Shown here piece after piece: positions 1 through 7,140 of a DNA stretch of 11,752 nt. The notes under the pieces are model-generated. The model worked only from the letters and a program-made list of their open reading frames with translations. It searched no databases and had not been told where the DNA came from. A program made the position numbers and the translations under genes. Source of the DNA: Syntrophorhabdus sp. PtaB.Bin184 (lineage in GTDB: Bacteria; Desulfobacterota; Syntrophorhabdia; Syntrophorhabdales; Syntrophorhabdaceae); NCBI GenBank assembly GCA_002067555.1, contig MVQQ01000138.1, positions 1 to 11,752 of the forward strand, written 5' to 3'. How positions within the stretch are numbered: the stretch's first letter is position 1; each line of letters opens with the position of its first letter.

Positions 1-1205
1 AGAACTTCATGTGGGGCAACGCGCGTACCCGCCGGAGAGGTTTCTGGGATGAGAAGATAAACGAAGAGTTCCCGAAAACCCAGCTCGAAGGCATCAAGCG
101 GCTCATCAGCTGCATGAACTGTCCCCAGCATTGCGGCGCACTGATCTCCTACAAGGACACCCCGCGGTACATGGCCAAGTGTTTTGGCAAGCTAACATAC
201 ATGATGGCGGCTTACGTGGACAGCATGGACTTCGCCTGGAAAACGCTGCAGAGGGCGACGGAATACGGTGTCGACTCCTTCTCGACCCCGCAGATTCTGG
301 CCTTTGCCGTGGAGCTCATCGAAGCGGGCATCATCACCGAGAAGGACCTCAAGGCGGGCCCGACGTGGCCGACGTGTCCCACGGACAAAGAAGGAAGGTT
401 CCTCTGGCTCCTCGACAGGGTCGCTCATCGGGAAGGCATCGGCGATGTCCTGGCGGACGGTGTCTACAAAGCGGCCAGAGCGATTGGCAACGGCGCGGAG
501 GCGTTCGACCACAACACGATCAAGAAACACGAACAGCTTCCTCTCAAGCTCGGCACGATGGATCCCCTCTATTACCTCATGTATACGACGAACGAAAAGA
601 TAAGCATCACCCAGATCGAGGGGAACTGGCCTCAGGGCGCCTTCCCGACGATGGAGCAGAGAGAGGCCTTCGTGAAGGATTGGCCGCAGATTCCCGACGA
701 GAGCTGGAAGCAGTGGCTTCTCGAATGGGAGCCACGTGGAGAAAAGGCGATACCTTATTTCCCGACGACCGATATGTGCTGCCAAATCGTGGACTGGATG
801 GAGATGCTCCACAATATCGATGACGCCTGCTGTGTCTGCGCTGGCATGTCATCCTTCTGTTTGAAACCTCCCTACCATATACACAACTACCCGAGGATAA
901 TCTCGGCGGCGACGGGTCTCGACCTCGACGAGACCTCGCTGAAGAAGATAGTCAACAGGAGCCGCAACCTGCACAGAGCGCTCAACAACAGGCGCGGCAT
1001 GAGCAGAAAGGACGAGAAGCCGCCACAAGACCATTGGAAGAGAAGGTTCCCCGAGATCGAGGAGAACCTTCTCTCAGCGTACTACACGTTCAAAGGTTGG
1101 AATCAGGACGGCGTTCCCACGAGGGAAAGGCTGCATGAGCTGGATCTCGATTACGTTGCGGAAGACTTAGAAAAGAGAGGGATATTGAAAAATGGCCAAG
1201 ATTAA
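1..1205 (+). CDS. bamB: BamB-like tungsten aldehyde:ferredoxin oxidoreductase family protein (3' part)
   Basis: This is the C-terminal ~400 residues; the reading frame is open to the window edge (first full codon at 3). Seen: C37-x2-C-x3-C44 (numbered from the first codon), and a DACCVC motif with C279. These fit the four cysteines that hold the [4Fe-4S] cluster beside the bis-pterin tungsten cofactor in AOR-family enzymes. A family-typical GIGDVLADGVYKAA segment lies near 146-158. Aligning C37/C40/C44 with Pyrococcus AOR C288/C291/C295 implies ~250 missing residues and a full length near 650, which matches BamB. In class II benzoyl-CoA reductases BamB carries the active site that reduces the aromatic ring of benzoyl-CoA in the cytoplasm. 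The following four genes keep the order bamC-D-E-F, the main reason to prefer BamB over a generic AOR. The stop overlaps the next start by 14 bp, implying translational coupling. The exact substrate cannot be read from this fragment. Confidence 0.72.
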   Translation, partial: NFMWGNARTRRRGFWDEKINEEFPKTQLEGIKRLISCMNCPQHCGALISYKDTPRYMAKCFGKLTYMMAAYVDSMDFAWKTLQRATEYGVDSFSTPQILAFAVELIEAGIITEKDLKAGPTWPTCPTDKEGRFLWLLDRVAHREGIGDVLADGVYKAARAIGNGAEAFDHNTIKKHEQLPLKLGTMDPLYYLMYTTNEKISITQIEGNWPQGAFPTMEQREAFVKDWPQIPDESWKQWLLEWEPRGEKAIPYFPTTDMCCQIVDWMEMLHNIDDACCVCAGMSSFCLKPPYHIHNYPRIISAATGLDLDETSLKKIVNRSRNLHRALNNRRGMSRKDEKPPQDHWKRRFPEIEENLLSAYYTFKGWNQDGVPTRERLHELDLDYVAEDLEKRGILKNGQD

Positions 1206-1731
1206 GAAGAAAGTCAAGACGATCAAGGTTGATGCCGACAAGTGCAACGGCTGCCGGGGATGTGAACTGGTTTGTTCCGCCTTTCACTCCACGCCGAGGT
1301 ACAGCACCGTTAATCCGGCTCGGTCCCGTATTCAGATAATCCGTTACCCTTTGCAGGATATATGGCTTCCCGTGTTTGCCGGTGAATACACCCCGGCGGA
1401 ATGCATGGGCAGGGACAAATACATCATTGACGGCAAGGAATATGATGAATGTACATTCTGCCGGGCTACCTGTCCGTCGCGGGACATATTCAAGGAACCC
1501 GATTCCGGATTGCCCCTCAAGTGCGACATGTGCGAGGATGATCCGCCCCTCGAACAGCCAAAGTGCGTCGAGTGGTGCCTGAACGACGTTCTCATCTATG
1601 AAGAGAGGGAAGAGGAAGTCGAAGAGGGTGTGGAAATGGAGAATGTCGAGATGGGCCTCACGGCCATGATCGACAAATACGGAATGGACAAGATCGCCGA
1701 CGCTCTGGCCCGGATATCCCAGAAGGACTAG
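1192..1731 (+). CDS. bamC: BamC-like ferredoxin subunit, three [4Fe-4S] clusters
   Basis: A 179-residue soluble iron-sulfur protein of the HycB/CooF-like ferredoxin type. Twelve cysteines fall in family-like groups: C18-x2-C21-x2-C24-x3-C28; C71 with C87-x2-C90-x3-C94; and C111-x2-C114-x10-C125-x3-C129. That is enough for three cubane clusters, as expected for BamC, which passes electrons to the tungsten/[4Fe-4S] subunit BamB. No signal peptide or membrane segment is seen. The C-terminal ~45 residues are acidic and glutamate-rich (about 137-153) and could be a docking tail. The ATG at 1192 is preceded by a GAGAGGG-like ribosome site at 1175-1181 and overlaps the end of bamB by 14 bp, so the two are probably made in fixed proportion. 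The role as the AOR electron partner is well supported by context; assignment to the benzoyl-CoA reductase system is inferred from gene order. Confidence 0.75.
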   Translation: MAKIKKKVKTIKVDADKCNGCRGCELVCSAFHSTPRYSTVNPARSRIQIIRYPLQDIWLPVFAGEYTPAECMGRDKYIIDGKEYDECTFCRATCPSRDIFKEPDSGLPLKCDMCEDDPPLEQPKCVEWCLNDVLIYEEREEEVEEGVEMENVEMGLTAMIDKYGMDKIADALARISQKD

Positions 1732-1761
1732 ATGTCACAAAAACAAGAGGATTAATATACC

Positions 1762-2913
1762 GTGGAAATCATAGCCCCCTTTCAGGAAGTAATAGACGAG
1801 ATCAAGGAGAAAGGCGGAGAGGCCGTAAAGTATTGTTATCAGTGCGGCAAGTGCGATACCGTCTGTCCCTGGAACAAAGTGCGCCAGTTCAGTATGAGAA
1901 AGCTCATCCGGGAGGCAACCTTTGGCTTGAGTGAGATCGAGAAGGAAGATATCTGGCGCTGCACGACCTGTGGAAAGTGCCCCCAGCGTTGTCCCCGGGA
2001 CGTCAAGCAGATCGACGACATGATGGCCATCCGCAGGATGGCGACGGGATACGGCGTATTTGCCGGGCCTGTAAAACCCTACCGCACGGTGGCCTCCGGT
2101 CTTTCCGCTCAAGGCAATCCCTTTAACGAAGACAGGAAGACGCGGGCCGCTTGGGCCGAAGGTCTTGGCGTCAAGCCCTTCAAGGAAGACATGGAGTATC
2201 TCTATTTTCCCTGTTGCTATTGCGCCTACGACCCGAGGCTCAAGAAGGTGGCACAGGCGACGGTCAAGGTTCTGCAAAAGGCCGGTGTCAGCTTCGGCAT
2301 CCTCGGCGAGAAGGAGAACTGTTGCGGAGAAAGCATCCGCAAAACGGGCAACGAGGACCTCTTCAAGAAGCTTGCGAAGGAGAACATCAAGGCCTTCGTT
2401 GACGCGGGTGTCAAGAAGATACTGGTTTCCTCCCCGCATTGCTACCATACCTTCAAGAACGAGTATCCCATGTTCAAAGTCAACTTCGAGGTTGTACATG
2501 TCTCCGAGTTGCTTCCCCGGCTCATCAAGGACGGGAAGCTCAAGCTCACCGGGGAATACGCCAGGAAAGTGACCTATCATGATCCCTGTTACCTGGGACG
2601 GCACAACGGCATCTTCGACGATCCGCGGGACGCCCTCAAACAGGTCTCCGGGCTCGAACTTGCCGAACTGCCGGAGGCGCGCATGGACAGTACCTGTTGC
2701 GGTATGGGTGGAGGCAGGGTTTGGGCGGAGACGGAAAAGCACGAGCGCTTCTCCAATATCAGGGTCGAACAGGCCCTTGAGGTGGGTGCCAAAGAGCTCG
2801 TTACCGCATGCCCTTACTGCATCACCGCCCTTGAAGACTCAAGGCTGGTCATGAACCATGCCGACGACATAGAGGTGAAGGACATTACGGAAGTCATTCT
2901 GGAAGTGCTGTAG
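1762..2913 (+). CDS. bamD: BamD-like HdrD/CCG-domain iron-sulfur protein
   Basis: A 383-residue cytoplasmic protein combining an HdrC-like ferredoxin part with an HdrB-like part. Seen: two [4Fe-4S] motifs, C25-x2-C-x2-C-x3-C35 and C67-x2-C-x2-C-x3-C77; then two CCG domains. The first has C151/C152, C187-C188 and S224-P-H-C227; the second has C276, C312-C313-G and C350-P-Y-C353. Family knowledge: CCG domains in HdrB bind unusual noncubane [4Fe-4S] clusters. Here the first domain lacks one cysteine of the CPxC pair (Ser instead), a form often seen in HdrD/GlpC/LutA-like proteins, so probably only the second domain holds a full noncubane cluster. The start is GTG at 1762 with an AAGAGGA site at 1745-1751, 30 bp after bamC. 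It sits between BamC and the HdrA-like flavoprotein and most likely carries electrons between them. A generic Hdr-like electron carrier for another AOR complex is the alternative. Confidence 0.75.
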   Translation: MEIIAPFQEVIDEIKEKGGEAVKYCYQCGKCDTVCPWNKVRQFSMRKLIREATFGLSEIEKEDIWRCTTCGKCPQRCPRDVKQIDDMMAIRRMATGYGVFAGPVKPYRTVASGLSAQGNPFNEDRKTRAAWAEGLGVKPFKEDMEYLYFPCCYCAYDPRLKKVAQATVKVLQKAGVSFGILGEKENCCGESIRKTGNEDLFKKLAKENIKAFVDAGVKKILVSSPHCYHTFKNEYPMFKVNFEVVHVSELLPRLIKDGKLKLTGEYARKVTYHDPCYLGRHNGIFDDPRDALKQVSGLELAELPEARMDSTCCGMGGGRVWAETEKHERFSNIRVEQALEVGAKELVTACPYCITALEDSRLVMNHADDIEVKDITEVILEVL

Positions 2914-2934
2914 CGTACAAGAAAAAAACCGATG

Positions 2935-2940
2935 AGGTGA
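2935..2940 (+). promoter_or_regulatory. Ribosome binding site that fixes the bamE start
   Basis: AGGTGA lies 6 bases before a GTG codon at 2947. It supports starting the selenoprotein at 2947, upstream of the in-frame TGA, rather than at internal TTG 3286 downstream of it. There is no comparable site in front of 3286. Confidence 0.6.
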
Positions 2941-2946
2941 TAGAAA

Positions 2947-5900
2947 GTGGAAAACGTAATATCGCTCAACGAAGATATTAAGCAGTTGTTAAAAGGCCGC
3001 ACGACCGACAACTTCGGCGACGTGATGGTCGTCGGGGGCGGCATAAGCGGGATTCAGGCATCCCTGGACCTCGCAACCGCGGGTTTTAGGGTCTATCTGG
3101 TCGAGAAGTCACCGTCGATCGGTGGGCATATGGCCCAGCTCGACAAGACCTTCCCGACCAACGACTGCTCGATGTGAATTCTCGCACCCAAGCTGGTCGA
3201 GGTCGGCCGGCATCCGAACATCGAAGTACTCACCTACACGGAAGTTGACCGTGTAGAGGGAGAGGCAGGGGATTTCAGCGTAACATTGACCAAGAAACCC
3301 CGGTATATCGTAGAGGACAAGTGCACGGGGTGTACGACCTGCGTGGAGTATTGTCCAGTCAAGTACCCGGACGAGTACAATCAGGACATATCACTTAACA
3401 AGGCTGTCCACATATACTTTGCCCAGGCGGTTCCCCTCATCGCTTACATTGACGAGAGCTGCCTGTATTTGAAGGAAAAGAAGTGCCGCATCTGTGAAGC
3501 GGTGTGCAAGGCGAACGCCATCGATCTCAACCAGAAACCGGAAAAAGTGGAGATCAAGGTCGGGGCGATCATCCTGTCCGCCGGTTTCGAGCCCTTCGAT
3601 CCCAAGGTCAGGGAAGAATACCGGTACGGAGAGTTCAAGAACGTCGTGACGAGCATGGACTACGAAAGGCTCCTGTGCTCCACGGGCCCGTACGCCGGCG
3701 AGATTTTGCGCGCCTCGGACCTGAAACACCCCCACAATGTCGCCTGGATCCAGTGCGTCGGCTCGCGCCAGGTGATAGAGGGCGGCAACAGCTACTGTTC
3801 GGCGGTATGTTGTATGTATACCCAGAAACAGGTCATCCTGACGAAGGACCACGACGCGGATGCGAAATGCACCATCTTCCACAACGACGTGCGCGCCTAC
3901 GGAAAGGATTTCGAGCGCTATTACGAGAGGACACAGAATCTTCCGGGGATCAGATTCTTCCGGAGCTATCCGTCGATCGTGAAAGAGGACCCGGTGACGC
4001 ACAATGTCACCATTCGATACACGACCCCCGAGGACGGAGTCATCGAGGAAGAGTTCGACATGGTCGTTCTGTCCATTGGTATGAACCCGCCCAAGGGTGT
4101 GGAAGAGATGGCAAAACAGTATGGTATTGAGCTTGAGGAACATAATTTCTGCAAGCTCGATCCCACGAACCCGATGATGACAAACAGGCCGGGTATCTTC
4201 GTGAGCGGGGTCCTGCAGGGACCCATCGATATTCCGGAGTCGGTTTTCAGCGCGTCAGGCGCCGGTTCCCAGATCGGCGAGATGCTGAAGTACAGACGGG
4301 GTAACCTGGCGAAGGAAAGGATATACCCGGAGGAAAGGGACGTATCCCAGGAAGAGCCCCGGATAGGTGTTTTTGTCTGCCACTGCGGTGCAAACATCGG
4401 CAGGATCGTCGATGTCCCCGGGACGGTGGAGTACTGCAAGACCCTTCCCAACGTCGTCTACGCCCAGGAGCAGCTCTTCTCCTGCGCGACCAACTCGGCA
4501 CGGGAGATAACGGACAAGATAAAGGAAGAGGGTTTGAACCGGGTGGTTGTCGCTGCCTGCTCTCCGAGGACCCTGGAGCCCCTCTTCAGAGATACCCTGC
4601 GCGAAGCGGGGATCAATCAGTACTATTATGAGATGGCCAACATCAGGGAGCACAACTCCTGGGTCCATCAGAAGGAAAAGGAACTGGCCACCGATAAGGC
4701 CCGCGACATTATCAGGATGTCCGTGGCACGGGCCTGCCAGCTGGAACCCCTCCAGGAATTCGACCTGCCCGTGGACAAAAGGGCCCTCGTTGTCGGCGGA
4801 GGGATTGCCGGTATGAACTGCGCCTTGTCCATAGCCAACCAGGGTCACGAGGTTCATCTCATAGAGAGAGAGAAGGAACTGGGGGGCATCGCGAACAGGG
4901 TTCATAGCACGCTTCAAGGGCTTGATGTCCAGGCTTACCTGAAGGATCTCAAGTCAAAGATCTACCAGCATCCCCTCGTTCACGTGTACCACAAGGCGAA
5001 GATTACTGAGGCGACAGGCTATGTCGGAAACTTCGTGACCACGGTCGAGTCCAATAAGGGGACCACCGCGATAAAGCACGGCGCGGCGGTCATCGCCATA
5101 GGCATAGATATGTACACGCCTACGGAGTATCTGTACGGGCAGGACGAAAGGGTTCTGACCCACCTGGAACTGGAAGGGAAGATCGCCTCCAATGACGAAA
5201 AGGTGATGGGGGCTCAGGGCATTGTCATGATCCAGTGCGTGGGGTGCAGGAACGAAGACCGTAACTACTGCAGCAGGATATGCTGCAGCGAATCCATCAA
5301 AAACGCCCTTCTCCTCAAGGAGAAGAACCCTGACGCGGAGATCTACATCCTCTTCAGGGATATAAGAACCTATGGTTTCAATGAAGATTACTACCGGGAA
5401 GCGGCCGGCAAGGGTGTGAAGTTCATCCGCTACGAACCGGAAGACCCCCCTGTGGTGGAGCCGGGCAAGGCCGAGGACAAGAGAGACGTCCTGAAGGTCA
5501 CTGTCACGGATTACATTCTGGGCAAGAAGCTCGAGCTTGACGCCGACGTCATCGCGCTGGCGGCAGCCATTCTTCCTTCGGCGGAGACAAAGGAGGTTGC
5601 GAACCAGTTCAAGGTAACCTTGAGCCCTGACGGCTTCTTCAAAGAGGCCCACGTGAAACTGAGACCCGTCGAGTTTGCTACGGACGGTGTTTACCTGTGT
5701 GGTCTTGCCCATTATCCGAAGTTTATCCAGGAAACGATCAACCAATCCTATGGCGCGGCGGGAAGGGCTCTCACCCTTCTCTCCAATGATATCGTCGTGG
5801 CCTCCGGTTCTGTCTGCACCGTCGATGAAAAACGGTGCATGGGCTGCGGGGCATGTGTTGAGGTCTGCACCTACGGAGCCTTGGAGCTGAAGGAAACGAA

Positions 5901-6090
5901 ACAAGGCAAGAAGTGTGTGGTCAACCCGGTTCTCTGCAAAGGTGATGGCCTTTGCAACACCAAATGTCCTACCGGGGCAATTCAGTTGAAGCATTTCACG
6001 GATCAGGAAGTTGTGAGCGAGATCGATGTCGTGGTGCCCGAGGACGAGATCATGAAACAGATCGACGCGGCAGCGGCCGCAGATGCGTAA
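2947..6090 (+). CDS. bamE: BamE-like double-module HdrA flavoprotein with selenocysteine at residue 77
   Basis: A 1047-residue protein read through an in-frame TGA at 3175-3177. The frame continues without a shift, and the residues around the TGA (TNDCSM-U-ILAPKLVEVGRHPN) are the classical HdrA motif where Cys or Sec occurs. Order seen: FAD-binding VVGGGISG (28-35); Sec77; inserted ferredoxin C126-x2-C-x2-C-x3-C136 and C172...C180-x2-C-x3-C187; HdrA-specific cluster cysteines C270, C284, C288, C289; the usual HdrA N-terminal domain (CHCG at 478-481) now in the middle; a second FAD site VVGGGIAG (615-622); a repeat of the specific cluster C764, C775, C779, C780; C-terminal ferredoxin C964-x2-C-x2-C-x3-C974 and an atypical C997-x5-C1003-x3-C1007. 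So a short HdrA module is fused to a full one, giving two FAD sites. Such proteins handle flavin-based electron bifurcation or confurcation. Expression needs SelB, tRNA-Sec and selenium. Calling it at 3286 would lose the first FAD site. Confidence 0.88.
3175..3211 (+). promoter_or_regulatory. Selenocysteine codon and candidate bacterial SECIS of bamE
   Basis: The recoded TGA is at 3175-3177. Downstream, GCTGGTCG (3192-3199) pairs with CGGCCGGC (3204-3211), 8 pairs including two G-U, closing a four-base loop AGGT (3200-3203). The GG of the loop lies 24-25 bases after the TGA. Known bacterial SECIS elements are hairpins just after the UGA with a G-rich apical loop (AGGUCU in E. coli fdhF), about 16-37 bases from the UGA, so this fits closely. 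The hairpin is inside the coding frame, as in bacteria generally. Pairing was done by eye, not by folding software. Confidence 0.75.
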
Positions 6091-6098
6091 ACCTGTAG

Positions 6099-6108
6099 AA
6101 GGAGGTGG
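6099..6108 (+). promoter_or_regulatory. Strong ribosome binding site that fixes the bamF start
   Basis: AAGGAGGTGG is a near-perfect anti-16S match ending 6 bases before ATG 6115. It shows that translation begins upstream of the in-frame TGA at 6166 and not at internal ATG 6223, which has no such site. Confidence 0.8.
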
Positions 6109-6114
6109 GAACGA

Positions 6115-6957
6115 ATGAGTACGGCAAAATTCAAACCGAGAATTCTTGGCTTCGCATGCAACTGGTGAGCGTACGGCGCCGCTGACCTGGCTGGAGTTTC
6201 CAGACTGCAATATACAACTGAAATGAGAATCATCCGCGTCATGTGTTCCGGAAGGGTGGACATGGGATTTGTCCTCAGGGCTTTCGAGAACGGATTAGAT
6301 GGTGTCTTCATAGGGGCTTGCCACTTGGGCGAGTGCAACTACATCACGCACGGGAATTATCAGGCCCAGAACATGGTCCTGCTTTTCAGGAGGATCATGG
6401 AGCACATAGGTCTCAATCCCGAGAGGCTCCGTATCAACTTCATGTCGGCAGCCGAGGGGAGTGTCTTCGCCGAATCCGTGAATGAGTTTGTGAAGACTGT
6501 GAAGGGTTTGGGTCCCCTTGGCAAAGGTGAAGGGATAGACCTTGCGGATGTCAGGACCCGTCTCGCCGAGGTGAAGAAACTCATTCCATACTTCAAGATC
6601 GTAAACAGGGAAAAGCTTACGACCCGTTTCGACGGTGACCACGCGGCGGCCGAGAGACTCTTCACGAAGGAAGAGATAGATAAGCAGTTTGCCGAGGTTT
6701 TTTCGTACTGGATCGACCCGGAAAAGTGCCAGGCCTGTATGACCTGCGCCAGGCGCTGCCCTGTCGACGCCATCATCAGCGAAAAGCAGAAGATACACAT
6801 CATCGATCAGGACAAGTGTGTCAGGTGTGGAACCTGTTTCGAGGTTTGTCCTCCGAAGTTCCGAGCCATATCGAAGATCACCGGCCCCGTGCCGCCTCCT
6901 CCTCCGGAGGACAAGAGGGCCGTTGTCAGGAAAGGCAAGGAAGAAGCAGCGGGTTGA
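6115..6957 (+). CDS. bamF: BamF-like MvhD-ferredoxin fusion with selenocysteine at residue 18
   Basis: A 280-residue protein read through an in-frame TGA at 6166-6168. The N-terminal ~140 residues are the MvhD/hydrogenase iron-sulfur (delta) subunit family: GFACNW-U-AYGAADLAG matches the family's usual C-x2-C site with Sec replacing the second Cys. C44 and C69-x4-C74 supply the other likely ligands of its [2Fe-2S] cluster. The C-terminal part is a 2[4Fe-4S] ferredoxin: C205-x2-C-x2-C-x3-C215-P and C235-x2-C-x2-C-x3-C245-P, then a proline-rich, charged tail. MvhD in methanogens links the hydrogenase to HdrA; BamF is expected to do the same job beside BamE, 24 bp upstream. The gene ends with TGA, used here as a true stop 28 bp before the operon terminator, while the same codon at 6166 encodes Sec. 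Starting at 6223 would remove the Sec and the first motif. Confidence 0.88.
6166..6205 (+). promoter_or_regulatory. Selenocysteine codon and candidate bacterial SECIS of bamF
   Basis: The recoded TGA is at 6166-6168. CTGGA (6191-6195) pairs perfectly with TCCAG (6199-6203) around a three-base loop GTT (6196-6198); G6189 and C6205 can add an outer pair across a mismatch. The loop G is 28 bases after the TGA, inside the usual distance range, and heads the loop as the broad bacterial SECIS model asks. The classical GGU is missing, so this is a weaker match than the bamE element. Confidence 0.6.
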
Positions 6958-6985
6958 CTCCGGTTGACCATATGAGTTAGCGAAC

Positions 6986-7033
6986 AAGGGTATCCATTCG
7001 GGAGATCAGGCCGAATGGATACCCTTTCTTATT
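6986..7033 (+). terminator. Rho-independent terminator of the bam operon
   Basis: A perfect 16-bp inverted repeat, AAGGGTATCCATTCGG (6986-7001) with its complement at 7011-7026, encloses a 9-base loop and is followed by the T-rich run TTTCTTATT. It lies 28 bp after the bamF stop and shows that the operon ends there. On the other strand the T tract is poor, so it mainly serves the + strand. Confidence 0.88.
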
Positions 7034-7126
7034 GTCTCGGATCGGGAGAATGTTGATATCTGGATTTCGGGATGACAAAGCCATCAGGAAATGAAACATC
7101 TTTATCCGCACCACCCTTTGATTTTC

Positions 7127-7134
7127 AGGCGGGG
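7127..7134 (+). promoter_or_regulatory. Ribosome binding site for pcnB
   Basis: AGGCGGGG ends 6 bases before ATG 7141 and favours that start over ATG 7072, whose extra 23 residues resemble no known PcnB N-terminus. Confidence 0.45.
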
Positions 7135-7140
7135 TATGGT

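Noticed and set aside
1732..1755. Seven-codon mini-gene between bamC and bamD
   Set aside because: ATG directly follows the bamC stop, but it lacks a convincing ribosome site and has no recognisable leader features such as repeated regulatory codons. Chance is enough.
1735..2742. Reading frame of 335 codons on the - strand opposite bamD
   Set aside because: Shadow of bamD; no domain, no ribosome site, and it would run against a dense operon.
3175..3177. Pseudogene or nonsense mutation in bamE (and likewise at 6166-6168 in bamF)
   Set aside because: Both stops are TGA, both lie at known Cys/Sec positions, both have downstream hairpins and the frames are intact for hundreds of codons. Two independent nonsense mutations at exactly such sites are unlikely.
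3286..6090. Separate HdrA gene starting at an internal TTG after the TGA
   Set aside because: It has no ribosome site, lacks the first FAD-binding motif, and the 108 bases between TGA and TTG translate in the same frame into conserved HdrA sequence. A selenoprotein explains all of this.
4954..6210. Long reading frame of 418 codons on the - strand opposite bamE
   Set aside because: It is a shadow of bamE in GC-rich DNA, with no recognisable protein features; the + strand has clear cofactor motifs.
6223..6957. Separate MvhD-type gene starting at ATG 6223
   Set aside because: The perfect ribosome site is at 6099-6108 before ATG 6115, and codons 1-36 including the Sec motif match the family.
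7034..7126. Sigma-70 promoter for pcnB (TTGATA at about 7051)
   Set aside because: No -10 box at proper spacing could be found by eye, so it is not listed although some promoter must exist near here.
7072..7140. Longer pcnB starting at ATG 7072
   Set aside because: The extra residues do not resemble PcnB proteins and the ribosome site favours 7141.
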